Below the pieces are notes generated by a model. It made no database searches and was not told the origin of the DNA. It saw only the letters and a list, made by a program, of their open reading frames with translations. Made by a program: the position numbers and the translations under genes. Shown here piece by piece: positions 18,539 to 27,133 of a DNA stretch of 64,000 nucleotides (positions are counted from its first letter, which is position 1; each line of letters starts with the position of its first letter). The stretch covers positions 1,763,501 through 1,827,500 of the forward strand of contig NZ_CP038865.1 in NCBI RefSeq assembly GCF_004792515.1, in the 5' to 3' direction. The DNA is from Vagococcus xieshaowenii (GTDB lineage Bacteria > Bacillota > Bacilli > Lactobacillales > Vagococcaceae).

Positions 18539-18559
18539 AAGTTAAGTGATACTAAACTT
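18539..18559. promoter_or_regulatory. Operator dyad 1 for the XRE-cupin/pot operon
   Basis: A 21-bp site beginning AAGTTA and ending ACTAAACTT, with half-sites AAGTT/AACTT. It shares its layout with a second site whose centre is 31 bp away, about three helical turns. It is close to the ribosome binding site. Confidence 0.6.
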
Positions 18560-18569
18560 CAACTGACAA

Positions 18570-18590
18570 AAGTTTGCTAAAACTAAACTT
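18570..18590. promoter_or_regulatory. Operator dyad 2 for the XRE-cupin/pot operon
   Basis: A 21-bp site beginning AAGTTT and ending ACTAAACTT, a clean AAGTTT/AAACTT dyad, placed just downstream of the predicted transcription start. This suits a repressor roadblock. Confidence 0.6.
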
Positions 18591-18608
18591 CGTGTTTACA
18601 ATAAGATG

Positions 18609-18637
18609 ATTATACAAGGGTATTGACTATTTTTCAA
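18609..18637 (-). promoter_or_regulatory. Promoter of the XRE-cupin/potABCD operon
   Basis: The -35 is TTGAAA (18632-18637), followed by a 17-nt spacer and the -10 TATAAT (18609-18614) on the minus strand, with TG directly before the -10. Confidence 0.78.
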
Positions 18638-18717
18638 TCGAAAAAACATTCTGGACTCGCTTTTTTTATTTTTTTTTCATATACTAAACATACTAAGAAT
18701 AGAAACGAGGACAGATC

Positions 18718-19728
18718 ATGATATATACTTGTTTGGAGTATCAAAAGGACGAGCTTTCCGGAAAAATAACACCTGTCTTATCAGAAAAAGATGTAACCGT
18801 TTTAAAAGACGGCGAGGTACAAATCAACGTGCATTATTCTAGCGTTAATTTTAAAGATGCTTTAGCCTCTGATCATGCGAAGAATGGTGTGGTTGCTCAT
18901 TATCCATTAGTGGGTGGTATTGATTTAAGTGGGGAAGTAACCCTCTCAAAGGACGAACGATTTAATGTTGGCGATAAAGTAGTTGTAACAGGTTATGGCT
19001 TAGGTGTCTCTCATCCAGGTGGCTACAGCGAAATCGCTCAAGTGCCTGGGGATTGGGTGACCAAATTACCAGATGCGCTTACAACAAAAGAAGCCATGAT
19101 ATATGGGACAGCCGGACTCACAGCGGCTCTTTCAGTTGATGCATTACTAAACAACGGGCTAACTAATAAATCCGATGCACGCATTCTTGTCACCGGAGCA
19201 ACAGGTGGCGTTGGCAGCACGAGTATTGCCATTCTCCACAAATTGGGCTATCACAATATCACTGCACTCTCTCGCAAAAAAGGAGCCCAAGACGATTATT
19301 TAACGCGCATCGGTGCCTCTAAAATAATCACTATCGAAGACCTAACACCTGAAAAAGTCCGTCCTCTAATGAAACAACAATTCGACTTTATTTTGGATGC
19401 AGTAGGTGGTGAACAACTAGGTATTCTACTTCCCCAACTTGCATATGGTGGCTGTATCACAGTATGTGGTAACGCGGGTGGTATTAAACTAAACACAACC
19501 GTGCTGCCTTTCATTCTGCGTGGCATCTCGATGATAGGTATTGATTCAGTGAATATACCCGCTGAGCATCGTGAACAATTGTGGCATCGCTTATCAAACC
19601 AGATGAAGCCTCCTCACTTAAACGAACTAATTAAAGCGACTGTTTCACTATCAGAACTTCCTCAAACATTCCAACAATTATTAGTTGGCACAATAGTAGG
19701 TCGTTATTTAGTTAAACTAAAGGATTAA
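18718..19728 (+). CDS. YhdH/YhfP-family NADPH quinone oxidoreductase (MDR superfamily)
   Basis: A 336-aa medium-chain dehydrogenase/reductase without zinc-binding cysteines, of the YhdH/YhfP group whose best known member is a putative acryloyl-CoA reductase. The N-terminal catalytic domain has SSVNFKDALA and PLVGGIDLSGEV. The Rossmann nucleotide motif VTGATGGVGSTSI is near residue 158. The physiological substrate cannot be told from sequence. A GAGGAC ribosome binding site precedes the ATG, and it is monocistronic, with a terminator right after. It is divergent from the pot regulator. Confidence 0.85.
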   Translation: MIYTCLEYQKDELSGKITPVLSEKDVTVLKDGEVQINVHYSSVNFKDALASDHAKNGVVAHYPLVGGIDLSGEVTLSKDERFNVGDKVVVTGYGLGVSHPGGYSEIAQVPGDWVTKLPDALTTKEAMIYGTAGLTAALSVDALLNNGLTNKSDARILVTGATGGVGSTSIAILHKLGYHNITALSRKKGAQDDYLTRIGASKIITIEDLTPEKVRPLMKQQFDFILDAVGGEQLGILLPQLAYGGCITVCGNAGGIKLNTTVLPFILRGISMIGIDSVNIPAEHREQLWHRLSNQMKPPHLNELIKATVSLSELPQTFQQLLVGTIVGRYLVKLKD

Positions 19729-19737
19729 TTTAATACC

Positions 19738-19768
19738 AAAAGACGCTTACATAAGCGTCTTTTTAATT
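19738..19768 (+). terminator. Terminator after the oxidoreductase gene
   Basis: AAAAGACGCTTA and TAAGCGTCTTTT form a 12-bp stem with a 2-nt centre, followed by a T-rich tail. Confidence 0.88.
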
Positions 19769-19845
19769 TTTACTCAAGAAATTATCACTCACATTGTTCT
19801 GTCGTTCAAATAATGTTATTATTTAGAAACAAAAAGGAGGGCTAT

Positions 19846-20871
19846 ATGTCAATTTATCAAAAGTTTATTGAAAACATTAAATTAAGACGTTTCGTCATTT
19901 TATTTAGCATAATTTTGTTGCTCTATATTACCCGCTCGTTTATTAGTTACATCTTATTCACATTTATTTTCACGTATTTATTTTTATCTATGAAAAAAAT
20001 CATTACAAAACGAGTACCTATTCCACCGAAAATCGTGATCTCTGTTTTGTATAGTTTAGTCGTCTTTTTTCTTTATATTGCATTGACTAAATATGTGCCT
20101 ATTATTATTAATCAGTCTGTTCATTTAATTGAAACGATCAGTGATTTCTATGCAAACGATCAGACCATTAAACATAATAATGTGACCGCTTGGATAATGA
20201 ACTACTTGAACGAACATAATATTTTTGAGCAGCTTCAAAAAAGCACCTTCGTTATTTTTGATTATTTAACAAGTGTTGGACATTTTACGTTTAAGTTTGT
20301 CATGTCATTTGTATTAAGTTTTTTCTATTGTATCGAAGAAGAACGTATGAAAAATTTCTCAAAAAACTTTCTAACTAGCGATTTGGGTTGGTTATTTGAA
20401 GATATCTTATATTTTGCCAAGAAATTTATTGGGACTTTTGGTGTGGTGATTGAAGCACAGCTATTTATCGCCATATGCAACACCGTTCTAATGATTATCC
20501 CAATGATGCTATTAGGATACGGACAAATTCCTAGTTTGATTTTAATGATTTTCTTGATGAGTTTAGTCCCTGTTGCAGGTGCCATCATTTCAACGATCCC
20601 CTTAAGTTTTATTGCGTATTATCAAGGGGGCGTCGACTATGTCTTCTATATGATTTTAATGATTATTATTATTCATTTATTTGAATCTTATTTTCTAAAC
20701 CCTAAATTCATGTCAAACAGAACACATTTACCTACATTTTATACTTTTGTTATTTTAGTTATTAGTGAACAAGTCTTTGGTATTTGGGGACTGATTGTCG
20801 GAATTCCTATTTTCGTATTCTTTTTAGATATTATTAACGTTACTAGGTCTAGTATAAAAAAAGAGACTTAA
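19846..20871 (+). CDS. AI-2E family transporter (PerM-like membrane protein)
   Basis: A 341-aa integral membrane protein of the AI-2E/PerM (DUF20) family. Members have been linked to autoinducer-2 export or ion transport, so the substrate here is open. There are two N-terminal helices, a soluble middle part (residues about 85-130), then hydrophobic helices with the LVPVAGAIISTIPLSFIA segment and a C-terminal GIWGLIVGIPIFVFF segment typical of the family. ATG 19846 is chosen because AAGGAGGG precedes it; an in-frame ATG 11 codons earlier has no such site. It is followed by a strong terminator. Confidence 0.85.
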   Translation: MSIYQKFIENIKLRRFVILFSIILLLYITRSFISYILFTFIFTYLFLSMKKIITKRVPIPPKIVISVLYSLVVFFLYIALTKYVPIIINQSVHLIETISDFYANDQTIKHNNVTAWIMNYLNEHNIFEQLQKSTFVIFDYLTSVGHFTFKFVMSFVLSFFYCIEEERMKNFSKNFLTSDLGWLFEDILYFAKKFIGTFGVVIEAQLFIAICNTVLMIIPMMLLGYGQIPSLILMIFLMSLVPVAGAIISTIPLSFIAYYQGGVDYVFYMILMIIIIHLFESYFLNPKFMSNRTHLPTFYTFVILVISEQVFGIWGLIVGIPIFVFFLDIINVTRSSIKKET

Positions 20872-20902
20872 CACCTTAAAATGACAAATTATTAATTAAT
20901 AA

Positions 20903-20945
20903 AAACAACCAATTGCCATATTAGATGGCAATTGGTTGTTTTTTA
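20903..20945 (+). terminator. Terminator after the AI-2E family gene
   Basis: A 16-bp perfect stem (AACAACCAATTGCCAT and complement), a 5-nt loop and a run of six T. Confidence 0.93.
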
Positions 20946-20996
20946 ATATACATTATATATATGGTATGATTAATATAATAAGGAGGCTCGGAAATT

Positions 20997-22931
20997 ATGA
21001 AACACTTATTGCAAGAACGTATAAATAAGATGCTTATGATGATTTATGAAAATGATGTTATCCCCCTCAAAGATATTATGATGAAATTTAATATCTCCGA
21101 CAGAACCGTAAGAAATGATATTAAAGAGTTAAATGAGTATTTAAGTCCTTATGGAGCAAAAATTATCCTATTAAGAAAAAAAGGCTATACCATTGAATCA
21201 AAACAATCTTTAGATACTCTTTATCACGATATTAGTCAATATGAACAACTCAATTTATCTATTGACTCATTAGAGAATCGTGTTTTTTTAGTTATCACTT
21301 ATTTGTTGAGCAAAAAAACATATGCGTCAGCTAATGAACTATGTCGTGTCGTGTACGTAAGTCCATCTACTATGACAAGTTATTTACGTTCGATTAAAGA
21401 AAGCATCCAACCGTTTAAATTAAAACTTATTTCTAAAAATAATGCTGGGTATAAAATATCTGGATCTGAGAAAAATATTAGACGTTACATAATTGAACGC
21501 TTAATTAATAAAAATGACCCCAACTATATGACCACGTTTTCCGCCTTTGAAGTCAAACTTCTTGAACACGTTGATTTAGAAATGCTTTATACAACTAGCT
21601 TAACGTTTTTCCCACCTGAAACTTATCCATTTAGTGACTATTCAAGAAAAAATTTTATTATTCAACTGGCTATTATGATGAATCGATTAATTCAGGGTCA
21701 TTTTCTTAGCACTTCACCTGAAGAAAAAATTCTCACAAATTTTAGCAATCATTCCCTAACTCACTTTCTTAATGAACTAGAAGAACAGTACCAAATTACC
21801 ATTGGAAAAGATGATCGTCACTGGCTACTTTCTAAATTATTACCAGAATTGATGACCGTAAAGGACCATCATTCTGATAGTACACCATTTTCCGTCTTAG
21901 TAACTGAATTTCTTAAAACGATTAAAAAACAGTCGCAATTAAATTTCACATCTGATAAGTTATTAATTAATGATTTAAACAATCACTTCTCTAGGTATTT
22001 ACCTATTAAATCTAACAACCTGAACAAACCGAATCCACTATTACCTTTTATTAAAAAAAGATACGCTTACGCCTATAAAATTTGTACAGACGCAGTTAAA
22101 GGTCTTTCTTCATTTGATAGATTTAAGTTGAATGAACATGATATTGGTTACTTAGCTCTTCATATCACTACTGCACTTGAACGTCGAAGAAAAGTATCGC
22201 CACCTAAAATCAACATTATAATTCTTTGTAGCCAAGGCTTTTCTACTAGTCGCTTAATTGAGACGAAAATAAAACAATACTTTTCAGATCGAATAGAAAT
22301 CACCAATACGTTATCTTATGCCGAATTCAAATCTAGACCTCCCGATACTACCGACTTAATCGTCTCTACTGTCCCTATAAAATGTTCAAATATTCCTGTT
22401 TTTTATTTTGATTTGTTACATTTAAATAAAAGTCTAGCATTGTTAGAAGAGCAATTAAATAAACAAACCAAACAACAAGACGTATTGAATCATTTATTTC
22501 ATCCGGCTGATTTTTTTTATGTCACAAAATATTTTTCAAAGGCAAAAAGCATCTATTATTTATTGGAAAACTACTTGTCTAATAAGTCCGAAGCCAAACG
22601 TATGGCACACATTATGATGGCTAGAGAAAATACTAATCCGACAAATATCAGCTCGTTCCTTGCTATCCCGCACATTATGGATGACACATTTGAAAAATCA
22701 AAGATTTTGACCTTAATAACAGACCAACCTATTAAATGGGATAGCCAAAATACTGTCAATGTGGTGTTTATGATGTTAATTTCCAATAAAGATTCCTCAC
22801 TAATTCAAACATTTATGGAATGGATAAACAACCTATTAGCGAATCATTCCATGCAAGAACAACTTAGCTATTGCCAAACATTCGACGACTTTCTTGACGT
22901 CCTAAGAGAACATCAAGAAAAGGATCTGTGA
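20997..22931 (+). CDS. PRD/PTS-domain transcriptional regulator (BglG/MtlR type), orphan
   Basis: A 644-aa PTS-controlled regulator. In order it has an HTH_11 domain (residues 8-60, ISDRTVRNDIKELNEYL), a second Mga-like helix-turn-helix (about 90-150), two PRD domains (about 180-400, ending in HDIGYLALHITTAL), an EIIB-like domain (405-490, IILCSQGFSTSRLIE with the Cys) and a C-terminal EIIA-like domain (500-640) whose AIPHIM His is probably phosphorylated. Such proteins activate sugar PTS operons. No PTS or sugar gene is next to it: a terminator stands upstream and tsaE is convergent downstream. The target is therefore unlinked or lost. AAGGAGG precedes the ATG. Confidence 0.88.
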   Translation: MKHLLQERINKMLMMIYENDVIPLKDIMMKFNISDRTVRNDIKELNEYLSPYGAKIILLRKKGYTIESKQSLDTLYHDISQYEQLNLSIDSLENRVFLVITYLLSKKTYASANELCRVVYVSPSTMTSYLRSIKESIQPFKLKLISKNNAGYKISGSEKNIRRYIIERLINKNDPNYMTTFSAFEVKLLEHVDLEMLYTTSLTFFPPETYPFSDYSRKNFIIQLAIMMNRLIQGHFLSTSPEEKILTNFSNHSLTHFLNELEEQYQITIGKDDRHWLLSKLLPELMTVKDHHSDSTPFSVLVTEFLKTIKKQSQLNFTSDKLLINDLNNHFSRYLPIKSNNLNKPNPLLPFIKKRYAYAYKICTDAVKGLSSFDRFKLNEHDIGYLALHITTALERRRKVSPPKINIIILCSQGFSTSRLIETKIKQYFSDRIEITNTLSYAEFKSRPPDTTDLIVSTVPIKCSNIPVFYFDLLHLNKSLALLEEQLNKQTKQQDVLNHLFHPADFFYVTKYFSKAKSIYYLLENYLSNKSEAKRMAHIMMARENTNPTNISSFLAIPHIMDDTFEKSKILTLITDQPIKWDSQNTVNVVFMMLISNKDSSLIQTFMEWINNLLANHSMQEQLSYCQTFDDFLDVLREHQEKDL

Positions 22932-22953
22932 CAAACATTAGTCACAGATCCTT
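22920..22953. terminator. Hairpin shared by the convergent PRD regulator and tsaE
   Basis: A 13-bp perfect stem (AAGGATCTGTGAC) with an 8-nt loop. It overlaps the stop codon of the regulator. The T-rich tail is better on the minus strand, so it serves mainly tsaE. Confidence 0.65.
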
Positions 22954-23000
22954 CGTTCTTGAAGCCAAACGCTTTTGTCATAATCTCTTTTTCATACTTT

Positions 23001-23465
23001 CTAGTTAAGTGTTGCTACTAGTTCATTGGCACGTCGTTTGCCGTTGGCACCTTGGCCTTCAATGCGTAATGAACGCCCGTCTCCTTCATAATTCAAGAAA
23101 ACTTCTATATAGTCAATCGGCAATTCATCTCGTAAATTATTGCCCCACTCCATAATAACCACACCATCTTGTTCAAAGTATTCTTCTAAGCCAAAACTTT
23201 CACCCTCGCCTTGGCCTAAACGATAAACATCCATATGATAAAGTGGTAAACGTCCGTTGGTATATTCCCTCACGATAGTATACGTTGGACTTTTAATCAT
23301 TTGAGTAATGCCAAGTCCTAATGCAATCCCTTTAGTTATCGTCGTTTTACCAGCACCTAATTCACCTGTTAAAACTAGTACGTCACCCGCTTGAAGTTGT
23401 TCACCGATTACCTGACCACCCCTCAACATCTCGTCTTCATTTTTTAAATACTTTTCCATAACCAT
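23001..23465 (-). CDS. tsaE: TsaE, tRNA threonylcarbamoyladenosine biosynthesis ATPase
   Basis: A small P-loop ATPase that works with TsaB and TsaD to place t6A at position 37 of ANN-decoding tRNAs. The 154-aa protein has Walker A TGELGAGKTT (near residue 33), the SPTYTIVREY segment and the LYHMDVYRL motif. A second in-frame ATG two codons in is an alternative start. tsaB and tsaD are not in the window. It lies downstream of pta but is separated from it by a terminator. Confidence 0.94.
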   Translation of the reverse strand: MVMEKYLKNEDEMLRGGQVIGEQLQAGDVLVLTGELGAGKTTITKGIALGLGITQMIKSPTYTIVREYTNGRLPLYHMDVYRLGQGEGESFGLEEYFEQDGVVIMEWGNNLRDELPIDYIEVFLNYEGDGRSLRIEGQGANGKRRANELVATLN

Positions 23466-23591
23466 TCCCTATCCTTATTTAAGATTCACCCTCATTGTAC
23501 CTCAATACAAACCAAAAGGCACTTCTTCTTTTTAGTTAAATTTTAACTAGCATTAACTCTAATCACTCGTTAAAAGGAACTTCTATTAACC

Positions 23592-23626
23592 AAAAATGCC
23601 AACGATTTCACATCGTTGGCATTTTA
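23592..23626 (-). terminator. Terminator after pta
   Basis: AAAATGCCAACGAT pairs with ATCGTTGGCATTTT around a 5-nt loop, with a T-run on the minus strand. Confidence 0.9.
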
Positions 23627-23662
23627 TTTATTCTTTGAGTGATTGAACGATTGCTTACTTAA

Positions 23663-24640
23663 TTATTTATCCATTAAATATTGTGCAGCTGTAATAATCG
23701 CTAATTTGTAAACATCTTCTTCGTTACATCCACGAGATAAATCAGAAATAGGTTTGTTTAAGCCTTGTAAGATTGGTCCTACTGCTTCGAACCCACCGAA
23801 ACGTTGCGCAATTTTGTAGCCAATGTTTCCTGATTGAATTTCAGGGAATACATAAACAGTTGCTTTACCAGCAACTTCTGATTCAGGTGCTTTTTGAGCA
23901 CCTACAGATGGTACAAACGCAGCGTCGAATTGTAATTCGCCATCAATTTGGTATTGAGGTGCTAATTCTTGCGCGATTTTTGTTGCTTCAGCAACTTTGG
24001 TTACTTCTTCTGAAGCTGCTGAACCTTTAGTTGAGAAGCTTAACATGGCAACACGTGGTTCGATATCAAACATTTCAGCTGTACGAGCACTTTCAACTGC
24101 AATTTCACCTAATGCTTGTGCATCTGGGTTGATGTTAATTGCACAGTCAGAGAAGACATATTTTTCTTCTCCACGAATCATTAAAAATGCACCACTTGTA
24201 CGGCTAACGCCTGGTTTTGTTTTGATGATTTGTAATGCTGGTCGTACTGTATCACCTGTAGAATGAATTGCGCCACTTACCATGCCGTCTGCGATACCCA
24301 TGTGTACTAACATAGTACCAAAGTAGTTAGGATCTAATAATGTTGTGCGTGCTTGGTCTTCTGTTGCTTTACCGTTACGACGCTCAACAAATGATGCCAC
24401 CATCTCTTCAAATTTGTAGTAAGACGTTGGGTCAATCACTGTTAATTTAGAAGCATCCCAACCATTTTCACTTGCTACTGTATTGATAGCTTCTGGTGAA
24501 CCAACTAATACAGGTTCTACCACTTCATCATTTTTCAAACGAATAGCTGCCCCTAATACACGTACATCTGTTGCTTCTGGGAAAACGATTTTTACATCTT
24601 TACCTTTAACTTTTGCTGTTAGATTAATTAAAATATCCAA
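23663..24640 (-). CDS. pta: Phosphate acetyltransferase
   Basis: Converts acetyl-CoA and phosphate to acetyl phosphate, the first step of acetate production with ATP gain. The protein (about 325 aa) has the family segments VKIVFPEATDVRVLGAA, MVHMGIADGMVSGAIHSTGDTVRPALQ (described by its ends, near residue 125) and LQGLNKPISDLSRGC near the C-terminus. The start is taken as TTG at 24640. GGAGG lies 9 nt before it, and the longer frame from ATG 24655 would place that ribosome binding site inside its own second and third codons. The protein then begins MDILINLTAKVKG, which matches the family. It has its own terminator. Confidence 0.95.
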   Translation of the reverse strand: MDILINLTAKVKGKDVKIVFPEATDVRVLGAAIRLKNDEVVEPVLVGSPEAINTVASENGWDASKLTVIDPTSYYKFEEMVASFVERRNGKATEDQARTTLLDPNYFGTMLVHMGIADGMVSGAIHSTGDTVRPALQIIKTKPGVSRTSGAFLMIRGEEKYVFSDCAININPDAQALGEIAVESARTAEMFDIEPRVAMLSFSTKGSAASEEVTKVAEATKIAQELAPQYQIDGELQFDAAFVPSVGAQKAPESEVAGKATVYVFPEIQSGNIGYKIAQRFGGFEAVGPILQGLNKPISDLSRGCNEEDVYKLAIITAAQYLMDK

Positions 24641-24793
24641 TTGAATTTCCTCCATTCAGTATTATCTCTTTTTATAATACAACGTATTCAATAAAAAATA
24701 CAGATTTTGATATGGAAATTTAGTCGTTTTAATAAGAATCCTCTATTTTTGCTCATTTTTTAATAAAACAGTTTCATTGCTAAAATATAACAG

Positions 24794-25465
24794 CTAGATT
24801 TCCCAATTAATTGGCGCTTGTCCCCATGATTTTAATTGGTTATTAATAGACGAATAAGGTTTTGATCCAAAGAAACCACGATAAGAAGATAATGGACTTG
24901 GGTGTGGTGCGGTCAAAATGACATGTTTATTTTTATTAATGAAACGTTTTTTAACTTGCGCTTGCTTACCCCATAGTACGAAAATGATAGGCTCTTCTCG
25001 CTCACCTAATTGTCTAATAACTGCATCAGTGAATCGTTCCCAACCTTTACCACTATGTGAATTAGCTTTTCCTGCTTCAACCGTTAACACTGTATTTAAT
25101 AAAAAGACGCCTTGTTGTGCCCAGGAGGTTAAGTTACCATTCTCCCCTAACAATAAAAGGTCTAAATCATCTTCTAATTCTTTAACCATATTTCTTAATG
25201 AAGGTGGACGAGTGACACCTTCTTTCACAGAAAAACTCAGTCCATGGGCTTGATTTTCACCATGATATGGGTCTTGTCCCAAAATTACCACACGAACATC
25301 ATTAAAAGGCGTTAAGTTAAACGCTGTAAATACTTCATCAATTGGCGGATATATGGTAGATGTATCATAAGCGTGTGTCACAAATTGCCATAACTCTTTA
25401 AAATAATCCTGGGATAATTCATCCTCTAAACGTTCTTGCCACTTTTTATCTAACGTAAGTTCCAT
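24794..25465 (-). CDS. ung: Uracil-DNA glycosylase, family 1
   Basis: Removes uracil from DNA to start base excision repair. The 223-aa protein carries the catalytic water-activating motif GQDPYHGENQAHGLSFSV (Asp near residue 65), the LLNTVLTVEAGKANSHSGKGWERF segment (by its ends, near 122) and the DNA minor-groove motif HPSPLSSYRGFFGSKPYS (His near 188). The length is typical. It is upstream of pta on the same strand with a 153-bp gap, as in several Firmicutes. Confidence 0.96.
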   Translation of the reverse strand: MELTLDKKWQERLEDELSQDYFKELWQFVTHAYDTSTIYPPIDEVFTAFNLTPFNDVRVVILGQDPYHGENQAHGLSFSVKEGVTRPPSLRNMVKELEDDLDLLLLGENGNLTSWAQQGVFLLNTVLTVEAGKANSHSGKGWERFTDAVIRQLGEREEPIIFVLWGKQAQVKKRFINKNKHVILTAPHPSPLSSYRGFFGSKPYSSINNQLKSWGQAPINWEI

Positions 25466-25622
25466 TAAATCACGTCCTTTCGTTTACTCAAGCATACAAA
25501 ATCATGCGTCATCTTGCAAATGTAGTAAAACACTAACCTTGATGATTTATTGTGCGTTTTTTCGTATGCCTATCTCTTTTATGGTAAAATAGAGGATAAG
25601 AAGACGTTTAGGAGGACATAAT

Positions 25623-26492
25623 ATGATTCAATTAATAGCATCAGATATGGATGGCACTCTTTTAGGCCAAAAAATGGAGGTTTCTGCCGAAAATGTTGCG
25701 GCAATTCGCTATGCTACAGAGCAAGGCGTCAAATTTGTCATTGCAACTGGTCGTAATTACGCAGAAGCTATCACGCCTTTAACCGAAGCAGGAATTGAAT
25801 GCCCTATCATTTCAGCCAATGGCGCTCAAGCGTTTGACGAAACAGGGAATGAATTATTTACGATTGAAATTGCTAAAGAAACAGCTAAAGATATTATGAA
25901 GGCACTAAATCATGACCGTGTATACTATGAGATTTGTACACAAAATAGTGTGTACACCAATAACATGGCAAAACGTGTTGAAAACATGGCGATTCACGTC
26001 GCTCATCAAATTCCTCACTTAACATTCAAAATGGCACTTGCGATGGCTTCAGCACAGCTTCATGAGTTACCAGTAACACCGATTGATAGTTTTGATGAAT
26101 TGATTGATAATCCTGAACATAAAATCTTGAAATTCATTGCCTTTTCACATGATGAAGCAAAAGTGTTAAGTCCTATTCGTGAAGCAATTGAAGCATTAGA
26201 TGATGTCGTCGTTACGTCATCATATCCCAATAATATCGAAATTAATCACCAAAACGCGCAAAAAGGCATTGCGGTAAAACAATTAGCTGACCAATTGAAT
26301 ATCCCCTTAGAACAAGTTATGACAATTGGGGATAATTTCAATGACTTAAGTATGCTAGCTATTGCTGGTGTGAGTTTTGCTATGGGAAATGCTGAACAAG
26401 ATGTCAAAGAAACAGCTAAATATATCACCGATTTAAATACTGAAAGCGGCGTAGGAAAAGCCATTAGACGAGCAATCGACGAAAATTTATAA
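25623..26492 (+). CDS. Cof-type HAD-IIB family phosphatase
   Basis: A 289-aa HAD hydrolase of the Cof/YidA subclass, which dephosphorylates sugar phosphates and related metabolites. Motif I is DMDGTLL (residues 8-14), motif II is ATGRN, and motif III with motif IV reads MTIGDNFNDLSML near 237. The C2B cap domain lies between residues 85 and 205. The specific substrate is not evident. TAGGAGG precedes the ATG, and the LURP-one-like gene follows within 16 bp, probably in the same operon. Confidence 0.9.
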   Translation: MIQLIASDMDGTLLGQKMEVSAENVAAIRYATEQGVKFVIATGRNYAEAITPLTEAGIECPIISANGAQAFDETGNELFTIEIAKETAKDIMKALNHDRVYYEICTQNSVYTNNMAKRVENMAIHVAHQIPHLTFKMALAMASAQLHELPVTPIDSFDELIDNPEHKILKFIAFSHDEAKVLSPIREAIEALDDVVVTSSYPNNIEINHQNAQKGIAVKQLADQLNIPLEQVMTIGDNFNDLSMLAIAGVSFAMGNAEQDVKETAKYITDLNTESGVGKAIRRAIDENL

Positions 26493-26508
26493 GCTTGAGG
26501 TGAAAAAA

Positions 26509-27057
26509 ATGGGACATTACTACATTCAAGAAAACATGCTAGCTACTAATACACCAACTGTTGTGAAAGATGAATCCGGCAAACAGTGTTACTTAATAGT
26601 TGGAAAATGGGGATCTAAGGGTGATGTCCTGTCTATTTTTACTATGAAAAATGAATTAATTGTCCATATTAAACAGGAATCTTTCGGTATGAGAGCTAAT
26701 AATCATTTTTCAATCTACTTTGAACAAAAAAAAATAGCCACCTTGAAACATCTTTTGTCCTTTAAACGAGATTATTATTTTGTGACGCAATTATCTTGGT
26801 TAGTGACAGGAAACATTCCCAAGCACCAATACAAAATTTATCAATTTAATCAAACGATAATGAAAATGAATAAGACGTATCTTGCTCAGGGAAACTTTTA
26901 TGAATTAGAGATTTCAAAAGATGAATTTGTGCCAATTTGTCTTGGTATTGCTTGCCTTTTAGACTACTGGCAACTTAATCGTTCAAAAGAACTACAACCC
27001 GTTCTAGCTAAAAACAAACTAGGATGGGCTTACAAGTTGAATCTCTTCAAAGATTAA
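26509..27057 (+). CDS. LURP-one-related / tubby-C-terminal-like protein
   Basis: A 182-aa protein that I place, with moderate confidence, in the LURP-one-related (YxjI-like) fold. It has alternating short beta-strand segments with the usual sequence order KDESGKQCYLIVG, LSIFTMKNELIVHIKQ, ATLKHL and DYYFVTQLSWLVTGN, and closes with a hydrophobic helix (PICLGIACLLDYW). The function of this family in bacteria is not established. ATG 26509 is chosen because GAGGTG sits 7 nt upstream; an in-frame GTG at 26500 overlaps that site. It is downstream of a HAD phosphatase gene. Confidence 0.6.
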   Translation: MGHYYIQENMLATNTPTVVKDESGKQCYLIVGKWGSKGDVLSIFTMKNELIVHIKQESFGMRANNHFSIYFEQKKIATLKHLLSFKRDYYFVTQLSWLVTGNIPKHQYKIYQFNQTIMKMNKTYLAQGNFYELEISKDEFVPICLGIACLLDYWQLNRSKELQPVLAKNKLGWAYKLNLFKD

Positions 27058-27133
27058 ATCTATTTATTCTTAAAAAAAGAAAATTTATGTTAAAATGAGA
27101 ACATTATCAATACTATTTCACTAGGAGGTTCGC

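Noticed and set aside
19196..19227. An IS or integrase trace in the oxidoreductase region, suggested by slightly higher GC
   Set aside because: The region is simply the Rossmann-fold coding sequence of the oxidoreductase; no inverted repeats or target duplications were seen.
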